DNA from: Nautilus pompilius | Taxonomy: Eukaryota > Mollusca > Cephalopoda > Nautilida > Nautilidae | Length of the DNA stretch: 64,000 nt | Direction: 5' to 3' | Assembly: GCA_018389105.1 (NCBI GenBank) | Contig: JACATO010000333.1 | Coordinates: 558,001 to 622,000 of the forward strand | In this document: piece after piece, positions 1 through 12,600 of the stretch | Layout of the letters: each line of letters starts with the position of its first letter | Position numbering within the stretch: position 1 is the stretch's first letter | Position numbers and translations under genes: made by a program | The notes under the pieces: generated by a model | What the model was told of the DNA's origin: nothing | The model's database searches: none | The model's input: only the letters and a program-made list of their open reading frames with translations

Positions 1-51
1 GATGACTATGAGGCAGGCCGTCTGCAGCTGCTTCAGAACCTCAAGGAATGA
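1..51 (+). CDS. C-terminal end of an unidentified protein (partial, last exon)
   Basis: Frame 1 is open from the first base to a TGA at 49-51 and encodes 16 residues (DDYEAGRLQLLQNLKE). The composition is GC-richer than the AT-rich DNA that follows and the codons look like ordinary coding sequence, so this is probably the end of a terminal exon running in from the left. The peptide is acidic-amphipathic and too short to assign to a family. The gene would converge on gene B, whose 3' end is near 9.25 kb. An alternative is a chance open frame of 17 codons. Confidence 0.4.
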   Translation, partial: DDYEAGRLQLLQNLKE

Positions 52-3000
52 CCAACCAACTATACGAAACGTGCTATGAATGTTCAGTCCCATTCTGTGA
101 AGTGCAGTGAAATCTCGCCATTGTGTTTACAAAAAAGAGAAACAAACAATTACAATGTAGCATCTGGCATACATACATTTTTCACTAAATTCTTTTGGTT
201 TATTACAGTTTTTGTAATACATCAGAGAGATTCTTCTTTTTTAATGCTGAATTTACCAATGGCTTATTTACTGCCATGTGAATCATGTGTTTCTAAAAAC
301 AGTAGTGTGTCAGCCAAACAGATTCAGTTTTTCATGATTTATTTTTACTTTATGAACTCTTCTACTCTAAATCTCTCTCCCTCTCCCTCTCTTTTTCAAT
401 CAGGTTTATTGACTATAATGTCAAAACAAATTTCCAAGGGCCATTTTCACACGTAACATGAAAAACATAATAAAATATACCTGTAAATTATTATTAACCA
501 TTGCGTGTTTACTGCAGAGGTTCGTGGGACGCCTAGTAACTTGCCTAGCTGCAGCTCAACACATCCTTTGCACCTGTAATATGCTCATCACCATCTTCAT
601 TGTAGCTGTCATCATCATATAATGAATATTGTCTGTCTGTCTTAAAATCTATTGTATTTTGAATTTTTGGTTTACTAGTAGATATGGTAATTGTTTCTTT
701 TACATCTTTTTTTTTAATGGCTCAGAAAAATGATAAACTGTACAAAACTTATAAAAAATTTTTTCTTTTTTACCAATTCACAAGGTATCTTGCGATGACT
801 TCTACCTGATTTCTATGCATGATTAAAGTGTTCGTTTACATATAAATGTAACAGAAGTAACTTGATTTAAGTAAACCTATACCAGTCAGTAATTATGATG
901 ATAAAGGGAGGTCTTTAAAAAAAAAAAAAAAGTACTTATCGTACTAGTGAGTTCTAATTAAGAAAAAGACTAAGTATTTGTTTTAATTTTTATGCTTTTA
1001 AAATGATATAGGGCAATCTTGTTGGTTTTTCTTTAAACTTTACTCTAAGAAACTACAATCCATCCTTTGACAACAATGGCTTTGCTCAATTAAATTGGCC
1101 TACGTATCATTTTGTTTGCCATTAATGGCATGCAGTAAATTTATGAATGCAAGAATACATAGTTTGTTTGCATTTAATTATGTGATGACTTCCCAAAATC
1201 CCTAACTTTGCTCCGAATGCTGATCTGCAGTCAGTCAAGAGTGCCATGAATGAAAGGCAGTGGAAGCAAGATGTTTTGACATGAATACAAACAGCGCCCT
1301 GTTCTTTTCCATTGCAGTCAGGTAAACAAAACATGAAAATTTAAAGATTTACTAATAAAACTACTGAATTGCAAAGTGTAAAGAAAATATAGATGAACTG
1401 AAGAGGGCAGTCTTTCCAAGAAGGGTACCGAAGAACAATCGCCTGGGTATCACATACTGTTGCAGAAAAAAGAGCCATCTTTATCACAGTGGTGTTATGC
1501 TGAGGGTGCAATTTTTTTTTTTTTTTTTGCAAATTTTAAAATATTTTTACTTTAGTTATCTTGCCTGAAGTAAATTATTTAATGTTAAAGAAATAATTAT
1601 TTTGTGACATGATTATATACTTTCCATTTATATATTGTAATGAAAAGAGTAGACACTGTTTTGATTATTAAAGAATGGTACAAGATGAATTTGCTGGATT
1701 TCTAGTAACCTTCAAGATTGATTTAAAGTGGATTAGGTTGTTGTCAGCTTAATGAAATATTAATTCAATTCTAGTTATTACATGTGGAGATGCAGTTTTA
1801 TGACAAATGCCTCAAAAAATGTCTATAGAAATTGCATTATTTTTCAAAATATTTTAACAGAGAGAACTTTACTAGCGGTCCAGTCGTTGCAGGGTTAATT
1901 ATGTTTGGATAACATTTGAGCTGCAGCGTTTAACTGCCTGATAAATTTGAGGAGAACTAATTGCCAAGTGCAAACTATTCATACTTGGTTTAAACCTTAT
2001 TAGCGAGAAACATCTCAGAAAAGGAACTGATTGGCTCTAGTAAATTTTTATTGATAATAGATAACATCCTCTCTCCCATCTGCTACTACACTGATTTCTT
2101 TTTCTGTTACACTGTAATTTTCAAATTCTTGAAAACAAAATTTCAGCTGCTATATTTTTAGGTTGTAAATCAACAGTTTGTACTGTAATATAAATAAATA
2201 CATTTTCAAATACTGAATTTCTGGAATGCTAAAGGCAACAATCTGAAATATGTAAATAAAAGAACCACTGCGGGTGAGTCAGCACTAGTTGGTTAACTGT
2301 TTTACTGACAGCTCATATACCTTTTGCAATAGCGGCATCAACAGATGGATGTCACCAATTGCTGAACAGATATCTTGTTTGTCATGCCACTGCTAGGAAT
2401 GTCTACAAAGAACTTGGCAGCTGATTGTTGTCTTTAATCTCTTGTAGGGATTATGAAAAAGTTGGTAGTGTTTTTTTTTTTTTAAATAGAAAAATGTTAA
2501 GCTAGGTAGAGGTTGCAGTAACATTTTTTTGAGATTGCCTTTTGGAATAATTTAAATACTGGTAGCCCGCATGGACTTTCAGCTCATCAGAGCATGTGCT
2601 TCTTTTTAGGTTTGTGTTTGCTGGGGTTATAATTATCAAATTCTTATTTGGTCCACAAAAAATTACTTTAGCTGAAGGTGTGTTGTTGTCAGTGTAGATG
2701 TAAGCATTAGCAAGAATTTGCTGATTGGGAAATTTTAAATGTCTGATATTGACAAGATCAGCAATCCCAGCCAGTAGTAATTGGGTTTTAGTTGCAATCC
2801 GAATTAAGAGTGCATTTCTCATTATCAAATTAAGTATATTTTTACAGAAGATTAATTTGGTCTCTCACTTTCTTTCTTTTTTGATAGTTTGAACTTAAAG
2901 TAAGGCATATATCAATAAATTTATAAATTTTAACATCAAAACTATCCTGTTCTGAACATATGCGCAGAGTAGATTGGGGAACAAGAAATATTAATCCAAA

Positions 3001-3355
3001 TTTTTTTATTTTTGGTGGATTGCATAATTTTAAATGAAACAGTAAATCAATAAGGGAGAATATGCAGATAAGTGTAATTATGTCACTCTTGGTTTTATAA
3101 TGGTTTCTAACTTGGTCTCTCTTTTGATGGGTGATATACCTGCAAAAAAAGTACTGCAAGAATGCTTGACCATTAAAACTGCTCTATCATTTAAAAAATA
3201 AGTATATACTCTTAAATTTATGTAAGTTTAAGCTTGTGAATAATATTCCTTTTATGATGAAAACTTCATAAATTCTATAGTTTAAACCAAAAAAAAAATT
3301 TTAAAATAACTTCATTTCTAGGAAATCTCAGTAGACTTAAATACCAGGGTGATGC
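52..3355. other. AT-rich noncoding DNA (possible long 3' UTR then intergenic)
   Basis: Follows the stop at 49-51. A possible polyadenylation signal AATAAA lies at 469-474 on the plus strand and others lie near 2195. The sequence is AT-rich and very poor in CpG, with homopolymer runs. Short open frames on both strands show no recognisable protein. No RNA gene was seen. Confidence 0.4.
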
Positions 3356-3359
3356 CATA

Positions 3360-4423
3360 ATTTATTTGTGTCATAGCTCTCCAAGATTAGGTCTTGTATG
3401 GCACTTCTGTTATAGTTGTCCAATATTATTGGGTCCTACATGGTGTTTGTATTATAGCTGTTTAATATTCTTTCCAATATGGTTTTTTTGTATGATAGCT
3501 GTTCAGGATGGATTCTGTGGGTGTTTGTATCATAGCTATTTAAGCTCTTGGTATGGTATTTATGTCACACCTGTTTAAGATTGGGTGGTTTGTGTGATAG
3601 CTGTTCAATATAGAATATTGTGTGGTGTTTGTGTCATTTTTATTTATGATTGTCCTTTGTATGTTTGTTTCATAGCTGTTCATGATTGGGTTCTGTTTTG
3701 TGTTTGTGTCATTTCTGTACACGACAAGTTTTAAGTTTTTGTATTATAAATGTTCAAAATTACATTATGTATGTTTTTTGGTTTCATAGCTGTTCAATGT
3801 TGAATGTTGTATGCTGTTTGTGTCAGCTATTCAAAATTGGGTACTGTATTTGTATTTTTATCTTAGTAGTACAAGATTGGTTGGTGTGAGATGTTTTTGC
3901 CATACCTGTTTAACAGTTTGGTATGTTATAGATTTTCAAGATTTGGTCCTGCATGATCTTTTTGTCATATTACTGCATGATTCGGTCTTGTATTTTGTGT
4001 CGTGTGTTCAAAATTTGGTCCTATATGATTTATGTCATAGCTTTTCAAGATTCGGTCTTTATGCTGTTTGTATTATAGCTGTGTAATCTTTCCAGTATGA
4101 TTTTTATGTGATAATAGTTCAAGATTAGGATGGTATTTTTGTGATAGCTTTTCAAAATTTGGTTTTTAATGGTGTTTGTGACATACCTGTTTATGATTTG
4201 GGTCTATATCATGTTTGTTATACCTGTTAAAGGTTTGCTTTGTATGTACTAGTATTTTCATATTAGCTGCTCAATATTGGTTTGTGAATGATATTTAGGT
4301 GGTAGCTGTTCGATATTGGGTCTTATATGATGTTTATTTCATACCTGTTAAAGATCGGGTTTTGTAGTATATTTGTATGTTAGCTGTTCGAGATTGTTTC
4401 TTGTATTGCGTTTGTGTTACAGA
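3360..4423 (+). repeat. Degenerate ~39-bp minisatellite, block 1
   Basis: The stretch is a head-to-tail array of a unit close to CATAGCTGTTCAAGATTGGG followed by TCTTGTATGGTGTTTGTGT. Units run about 35-41 bp, roughly 27 copies, and are strongly diverged, with 'atagctgttca' and 'tttgtgtcat' as the best conserved cores (for example near 3494, 3599, 3675, 3787). The short open frames here are translations of the repeat (Cys, Phe and Leu rich) and are not genes. Confidence 0.85.
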
Positions 4424-5574
4424 CCTGCTAACTCTCATGATTTAAGTGTAACCATTTTATACCTGTACAAATTGTTATTTTACAATTTTATGCAAATTCT
4501 GGAATTTTTCCACCAACCCAAAATTTTCTGGAAATAATGCAGTGCTCTCTACTCTTAATCTTACAAGCGCTTGAAATGGTTGATTAAAAAAGAATGTAAG
4601 TAATGTAAACTAGGGCATTTGAATGAGTAATTATGTCTTTTTAAGTGTGTAATCCTGTATAATATTTTGGTGTATTATTCTGGTGTTTCAGTGTATTCCG
4701 ATTTTTCTATGCACCCACAGTAAGCATCTAGGGTGCTCTGATCATTAGAGAAAAATGTGGTTCTGCTTTGTTTCCAACGACTCCAACAAAGGAAAAAAAG
4801 TTTATAGTGAACAGATGATTAGGCAAGAGTATTCAAAGAAGTTAAATGGTATCGCATCATCCTCAAAGGGTAAAAGTAAATATGAGATGTATAATTTGTG
4901 TTTGTGATTTCTTTATTTTGCACACGGGTGAAAATGACATCAAAACCATTTCACCACTTCTAAATACCAGCAAAATTGTTTTGGAGCATCAGGAACCAAT
5001 AAACTGGACTCGTTTTTCATAAAACTGATACTAAATCAGAAAATGATGTGATCAGAGCAGAATGTTTATTCACTTCTTTCATTTTGAAACACAATCTTCC
5101 TTTGGCGGTTTCAGACCATGCTTCAAAAATTTTCACCAAAATGTTTCTGGATTTGGAAATAGCTAAAAGATACGGTCACTCTAGAACTATAACCAGCACA
5201 ATAGTTGGAGGAATGGCCAGCAGGGCAACTGAAAGAATTGCGAGTAACAATAGAACTAGGGCTTTTAACTTGTCCACTGATGGTAGTAATTGCCACTGAC
5301 AGTAAATTCTTGTCCTGATAAGGAAGATGGAAATGGCACAAAAACCATGTTTCTCCCAAACATTTGCAGATGACTTCCTAAAAAAAGCCAAGAGTGCTAC
5401 TTAAGGATTTTTAATCAGTAGTACACTGAAATTAGTAAATATTAATTAGATAAAATGCTAGGAGCTAAACCATTTTTGTTTGTATATTTTTTGCAATTTT
5501 TTCCATTGCCCCAGCAAGGATTAGTTTTTTGGGGGGTAGGGATTACTATTTTTTCAAAATTTAATGTTGGCAGG
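4424..5574 (+). mobile_element. hAT-like DNA transposon remnant inserted between two minisatellite blocks
   Basis: An open stretch at 5048-5299 encodes a peptide with the pattern 'F..HNLPLAVSDHAS..F.KMF.D.EIAK.YG.SRT' that I recognise from hAT-superfamily transposase-derived proteins of animals. Weak coding traces extend upstream from about 4750. The ends show a short inverted match: CCTGCTAAC at 4424-4432 and GTTGGCAGG (reverse CCTGCCAAC) at 5566-5574. Minisatellite units run up to the left end and resume directly after the right end. No clear 8-bp target duplication is visible. The frame is truncated, so the element is dead. Confidence 0.55.
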
Positions 5575-6035
5575 AATGGTGCCATAGCTGTTCAATATTG
5601 GGTTTTGTATGTTTCTCGTGTGATGGCTGTTTGAGTGTTGTATGTAATTTGTATCATAGTTCTATGTTGGGTCTTGCATTATGTGTGTCATAGCTCTTCT
5701 AAATTGGAGCTTGCAAGTTGCTTGTTAGCTGTTCATGATTTGATCCAGTCTGGTTTTAGTATCATACCTTTTCAGGATTGGATCCTTGATGGAATCTGTA
5801 AGACAACTGTTCAATATTGAGTTTTGTATGTGTCATAGCTGTTCAAGATTGGGTAATGTATTTGTATTTGTTCTTAGTTCAATATTGCTTTGTGTATGGC
5901 ATTTGGGTGATAGCTAATCATTAATGGTTCATGTATAGCTGTTCAAGATTGGGTTCTGTATGTTATTTGTGTCATATCTGTTTGTATACTACTTCAAGAT
6001 CTGATCTTGTATGTTGTCTTATAGATTTTATGGCT
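5575..6035 (+). repeat. Degenerate ~39-bp minisatellite, block 2
   Basis: The same unit as at 3360-4423 resumes at 'ccatagctgttcaatattggg' and continues for about 11 diverged copies, for example near 5841 and 5939. Orientation and consensus match block 1, so the two blocks were once one array. Confidence 0.8.
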
Positions 6036-9000
6036 TCACCTGTGCATGACTGTTTTGTTTGATCTCACTCATTGCCTTTTGATTTCTTGAAAACTGAAAA
6101 TCACCAAATAGTTCTCTCTGAAGTATGTATGTAGGAATTTCTTTCTTACAGTTAATAATTTGTTTAATCACTTTATCACTAAGAATTCAGTTTCAGTGTT
6201 AGAGAAATGTTTCTTAAAGTTATTAAACCAGCATAATTTAGGGGAGTAGGGAGAACTAGGTGAAAAACCTAAACATGTTTAAGTTGATGCAAGTAGAAAT
6301 TCATCCAGGTTATTATTTTCTTTGTTGTGTTTGCTCATGTTACCAGTTTGTAATAGACATTTGTTTTATCACTGGTCCATGGTGTTCTTATCCAAATTTT
6401 AAAAAAAATTACTAGAGATATTCAAATAAAACCTGGCTAAGGGTTGACTTTAACTGCTATGGCCCCTGTTGCAATGTTATTAAACATTCAGTATACATTA
6501 TTATTATTATTATTATTATTACATATGTATTGTTAAAGGAAAATGTAATTATGTCATCTGATAATAAGTTTAGGTTTGTGTGTCTATCTCTTTTAATATC
6601 ATTGGGCTACGACTCAAGATCACAGTGAGTTTAAAGCATCCAGTACCCAATTTTAAAGAATTATTTGTCCTCGTTGAGAAGTATAACTCGACCTGGAGAA
6701 GCATGGGCTCTGCCAGGCAGGTTGGAAAATGCACTAGACTCACCTCCTGAGACGCCCTAACAACCTATGGGTTATGAAACTAGTGAAGTATAACTTTCCT
6801 CCTTTTTGTTTAATAAACTTCTTTCGCCATTGCATACAAAATTCTGAACTAGATATATTAAGACCTATTCTTTCCTTTTTTTTTTTTCCTTTATTGCTAA
6901 CCAGATAACACTTTACAAAGAACATTGTACAGAAAAGGGAAATTATCTTAAAATATATACACATATTTTCCAAAATGAGGAATTTGCCATATGGAAAAAA
7001 GAAAAAAATTTTTATTGGTTGTGAAAATGCATTATTCCAGCAAAAATCCATGAAAGGTCAAATCTTGTGTGAGAATATTTAGCTAAGTTTTTTTTTCATC
7101 AAAATAGTCAGCTTCCATGGGAATAACTGCTGTGTGTATTTAATAACTCTCTCAAAATATCACCATGAAACTAACCTCCATTTCTTTTGTAAATATTTAT
7201 GTAGCTGATCAACTTTGGCTGGTCTGTTTTCCTGACTTATCAATCTAGTTAATTGCCAGCAAGTTCAACTGTGTTTATCTGGAGATTCAGTCTTCTAGCA
7301 TGGTATTGAGCTTTGCAGTATAAACCCATCACCTATCAAATGATGCCCTGAAGTTGTATGGTTTTGCAGATTATTGTGATATATATCTCGTGGCATTTCC
7401 CTAATTTGTATGTCACCAGCTACCAGCAAAACAACACTATACTTTTCCAACCTTTCTTGTACAGTGTCATCACTTAGTACCAAATGTTTAAAGCCGCCTC
7501 TCATCTGATTATGATGCACTTCACCATTGGTCCAAGGTGTAGTTCTGGTGGTAAGTGCAGTAAATTCTTGTTACTGTATCTAAGCGAGGGCTTCTCAGTT
7601 AGTACTTTGTCCATCACTACAACTTCTCTTAGCTATCTTTTGGCAATAGAAGTTAAGAACTTTTAAAATAATAGTGGTCGGAAATTTAGTTTTTCAAACC
7701 AACAACTTATCTATTCCAGTTTTTTTTTTCTCTTTTCCTCTGGCCTTCTTGAAGTCAAATGATTCCATCTTGTGTAACTCAAAATTTTCCTCAATTTTCC
7801 ATTGGAATCACTGTTTTAGATAGGAATATAATGGATGATAGCCTTCTTTCATACAGAATAATGATTTTTGGTGCTATTTTCCTCTGCCGGGCAAAGCTAT
7901 GGTTATTATTAGGTCCATTAACATTTATACAAAAGCCTAGTATGAGTTAACATTCAAATTAGTACTAAGAAAAGTATTAGAGGGGCATGATGAGAATGAC
8001 ATTAACATTTTCAGAAATAACTTTCACATTCACCAATGCCTAAACTAATGATATCCAGTGCTGCTGACCAGCCATCTATTGAGTGTCACAAAACCTACAT
8101 TAGATTGATGATCTCTGACTGGTAATCAGTGAGATGTGATCATTGATCAGAGATCTCCAACTTTGGCAGGGAAAGAGTTACTGGTTCATATGTTCTGTTC
8201 AGTTCATCATATATTTAATGTTTTCATTTTTGTGATTATGCATCTAATGTGTTGAAAAGGTGGGTTTTTATATAGTAGGCTCAATTTTTAATGTGTAAAT
8301 CAAGATTGTTAACAGCTTGTGCTCACTATTCAATGCGATCTACCTGTAAACTAATAGGTGAAAAGACCAAAGTAAATTTAAATAGTCTTCAAATAACACT
8401 TATTTACATCATTGCTCTTGAATATTTAATGTCCCCTCTTTCTTTTTTTTTTTGGAGTGGTTCCATGTTTACTCTAGTGAACTGGTAGAAATAGGTTTCA
8501 GTTTTGTTGTTAGGAATGGGACTGTTTTGGAACTCCCAATATTTACATTAGGTGAATATGTGAAAAGGGAATAATTCTGGTGACCAATGTCATGCAAATT
8601 TATCTTCTAGGGAAGAGAGTCTAAATCCTGCTGGCACTTACTGAATTCAAGAAGCCACGTGCTACTGAATTCTCTACAGTTTCTAAGACCTGAAGAACGC
8701 CACACACAAATTATTAACATGCAGAGATAGTTTAGAAATACATTTTTAAATAACTGCGAACAGGTTTTTAAATTTTCACATTGTAAAATTTATGGAGAAA
8801 AGTGACATGAGGATAAATTACGATTAATAAAAAAACCTTTAAATAACTAGAAACCAGTTTTCGGTTGATTGACCATTGCTTTATGCACATCCATGTAGTA
8901 AAAAAAAATTGTTAAAGATAGGAAGAATTTCAAAGTCTTTCTGGACTGTTCTTATATTCATCGTTTTAAAATTTAGAATTTATTATTAAAGCTACAAGAA

Positions 9001-9249
9001 AGCATACTTCTGTATACGTCTGTTACGCTTTAATTGTTAAGCAACTAATTTGTCAATTTCGTTCTGCTGTTGCTGAGCTTGACATGCTAGTACAGTTAAC
9101 TCCCTTAGACTATACAGCAGTCTTGTCTTTTCTTTAGGCTTTAAAAAAGAGGAGACCTGGATATTACCTTTAGCACCTGACGAGCTTGTTTGAACAATTT
9201 AGATGATTCAGGAGGGCAATTGAGGTATCAGAGAGAAAATGTATCTCGA
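6036..9249. other. AT-rich, CpG-poor intergenic DNA
   Basis: I see no conserved protein, RNA gene or clear transposon here. It contains an ATT microsatellite at 6498-6520 and many homopolymer runs. Short open frames on both strands look like chance. Confidence 0.4.
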
Positions 9250-9464
9250 ATAATTATGTACATACAATGTTTATTATTATTATTATTATTTTAATGAATG
9301 TTCTTATTAACATCTGGCGAACACTTCTCATCTTTCTTGGTGGACGACAGTCGACGGAGGCTGGGATCGGGAAGAGGAAGAAGAACGACGATGAACTGCC
9401 CGGGACTGCTACTGATGCTGGTGGTGCCTGACACGTGGGACGAACACAGGAAGCCGTTGGTGGG
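9250..9464 (-). other. Probable 3' UTR of gene B with poly(A) signal
   Basis: Reading the minus strand from the stop codon of gene B (9467-9465), an AATAAA lies at 9275-9270 inside an ATT microsatellite (9271-9291), so the transcript probably ends near 9250. The base composition changes sharply from CpG-rich to CpG-poor at about this place. Confidence 0.5.
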
Positions 9465-9694
9465 TCAAGTTTTGTTCACGTGCATCTCGCTTAACCTGAT
9501 CTCCTGCGTTTGGTTTTTCTCCTTCGCGTCCACCATGGGCAACATCTCCACGATGGTGTGTTTGCTGTCCTTCCTGTTGGCCTCCCAGCGGGACAGGATG
9601 CGGAGCGGTAAGCACAATATTCCGGATACCGCGAGCGCTGCCCCGGCGAGGTAGAAGGCGGCGTCGTAGGTTCCGGTTAGGTCCGACAGGAAAC
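9465..9694 (-). CDS. Gene B coding exon 6 (last): TM11-12 and C-terminus
   Basis: The acceptor is ...gttgcag at 9695-9696 followed by a phase-1 glycine codon; the exon encodes GFLSDLTGTYDAAFYLAG, a final membrane segment and a polar tail ending HVNKT, with stop TGA at 9467-9465. The GFLSD.TG..D..F motif is typical of the SLC16 C-terminal half. Confidence 0.92.
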
Positions 9695-12600
9695 CTGCAA
9701 CACAGACGTCACTCTCACGTGATTGGTCACCCGCAAAGGAAACAAACAAACTATTTTTTTTATGTTTTTTAAATCGTTTATGAATAAAAGAGAAAAAAAA
9801 ATTCACCTGATAATGTTACTGGAGGTGTTATAACGAATGCTTCAAGCAGTCTCGATGATATTCAAATACAACCACTGACGGTAATTAAATTATTCGTCTC
9901 GCCATAAACTCTCCCTCTTCTAGACCCTGTACTACAGTTCATGTAAAGTTTTGCATATAAATGTGCAGAACCAATATATAAACCTATGCTGAGGTAAACG
10001 ACTGAAGGTTACTTAATTGCCTCGAGGCGGCTGTCCGAAGAGAGAATACCGAATATACGACTGGTCTTCCTGGTGAATGGTACTGGCTGTACGCGGACTA
10101 TCATCTTTGGGGGGGGGTGTCCAAGGGATGATCTGCTATTTATTTCAAATTTTATCTTGAAAAATTTTTTTTTTTTTTTAATTAGTAAATTCTGTTACTC
10201 AGGATTAACTTTCCTAGTTTTTGGTTTATACAACTGATCCATTTAAGAACTCACGACTATTAATGCAGACTTCCTAATTTACCCCTTAACTAAAAAAAAA
10301 ATTTTTTTAAAGATAAGTTGTTATTATCTTTACTTAACTACATCATTAATTTTAAAGAAATTTCAATAACTTTGAATTTTAGATGTCTTTGTAACAGCTA
10401 GGGCGATGTTAGCTCTCCTGACGTGAAAACCATAAACAACTAGGCGTGCTTAGTACGTATGGACGCTAGCTTACTACTTCTACTCTCATTTCCACAGAGG
10501 TACGAAAAGAACTAGCGATATCTCCAAAGTATTGGTAAGGAGTATATGTATACGTAATTATTTCTTAATGCATTTGGTAATTTTTGCCATTAACGCTTAC
10601 TACTTTGTAGCTTCTATTCTATTTTAAATATTTTGAGGTATATTGCGACTCGATTCCGAAATTTGCATACAGGCCATTTTGCGTTCGAGGTGCACGACGG
10701 GACACAAATACAAGAGAGACTCGAGCGTGCGGCCGACATCAGTATGCTTCATTTGGCGACGAGGAGAATTAATAATGGCAGAATACAGAAAGACTTCTGA
10801 ATTCTTCCCGGAGCTAGATTATTGGGACGATTATACAGAAAACTGGAACTTGTCTTTGTAACTAAATCGATTACACCGCATTGATACGCGGTCTTGTCTA
10901 AATCAGGTGGTATAGGTGCACGTGATTCTAGTAGACGTGTGAGGGGACGCAGAGCGGATTCTTTCCCGTTCATAAACAAAAAGAGTGTCCTTTGCCCCAA
11001 AAGAAGGGGAGGAACCAGCTAGAAATGATGGGCGCTTCGACACACCTAGGTTGGATGGTGGTGGCATCTATAACATATATATTCGGAGCGAAAGTAGAGT
11101 TGAAATGGAAAACAGCTCAAACTCCGGCTCGTCGTGACCCCAGGAGAAGGTCCATCTCTAACAGAGTTGGAGTATTTACGATGGGATTAGAAAGGTGTGG
11201 CAGGGATGTAACCAAAGACACCCCGGTTTGGCAACATCTAGACAAATCGCTGAATTAGTATTCACAAGTGTTCAGGGCCGAATTATGGACGACGTAGGGT
11301 ATAGGAGGGTACAATGAACTGGACCACAACGTCAAAGCAAAGCCAGTCTTACACGCCCGCTGAATTAGATCAGTTAATCCGTGAAGGTATTTGTGTACCG
11401 GTAAACCATGCTAAATTGGATGCACCAGTATTTTCAGCGACCAGGTTAGATAGCAGCATTCGAGTTTGTGGAGATTACAAGCAAACAGTGAATCAAGCGT
11501 CTAGGCGCCATACGTATCCACTTCCTGAAGCCGAGGACTTATCTGCGACCATAGGAGGAAGAGTGGGAGAGAAATTCACAAAACTAAACCTTGTTTTCGG
11601 ATATTAGCAGTTGTTGCCAGACGAATGCTTACAGGGAACAGACATCGACGGTTATTTAAGCTCCCCCTCAATTACAATTTGAAGTACTCAGCTTCAGGGA
11701 TTTTTCGAATGGAGAAGTGGATTGGAAAGATGCCCCTTCCAGTTGATGATATCTTAGTCGTGTATACCTTCGCCGGAAAAACGAAACTACTCTTAAATTG
11801 AAAGGGGAGGAGCTGGCAGCGGTATACTGCGTGTAAAGGCTGCATCGTTACCTGGTATGGATGAAAGTTTACCACAATAACGGATCAAAAGCCTTCGCTA
11901 GGTTTATTTTCTGAATACAAACCAATTTCCGGCTATTAACGCAGCCCGAATACAGCATTGGGGTTTTTAATACATACAGCTACATCTTGCGCTAACGATG
12001 CCGACAGAACCATCTGATGACCTAGGCAAGAGATTCTCATGACGGAGTTGTCTCCTCCTCCCTTCACGGCTGAAGACGCGAGTAAGTTCACCAGCCGTGA
12101 TCCAGTCACGGAGTCTGTTCAAAACGGATGACCGACCAGGAGGCACGTTTTCTGTTTACTTTGGGGAAATAGTAATCATCCTACCACGACCAAGATAAAG
12201 GGTGTTAGGGGAATTCGACCAGGCTCATCCCGAAATTTTGGAAAGTGAAAGATCTAGCTCAAAGCTATATATGGTGGCTGGACATGGACGGTCAGATATA
12301 AAATCAGGTTCAGAACTGCCAGGAGTGTCAAATTCACCAGCAAATGCCTGCAGTGGATCCCATACACCCGTGTGAGACACTGGACGGTCCTTGGTTGCTT
12401 ATTTACATTCATTATGCAGGTCCATTCTTGAGTAAGTGTTTTCAACCCATTCCAGATGCATATTTTAAAATGGTTATATATATAATAAATTGAACCACCT
12501 TCAAGACAACCATTACTAGACTGGTTCTAGATTTAACGCATGGATTACCCCAGCTGTGTGTTTCTGATAGTGTATCTAGTTTCACAGGCGGCGAGTTAGA

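Noticed and set aside
3366-4086. Open frames rich in Cys, Phe and Leu that look like small membrane proteins
   Set aside because: They are translations of the 39-bp minisatellite in several frames; the repeat explains them.
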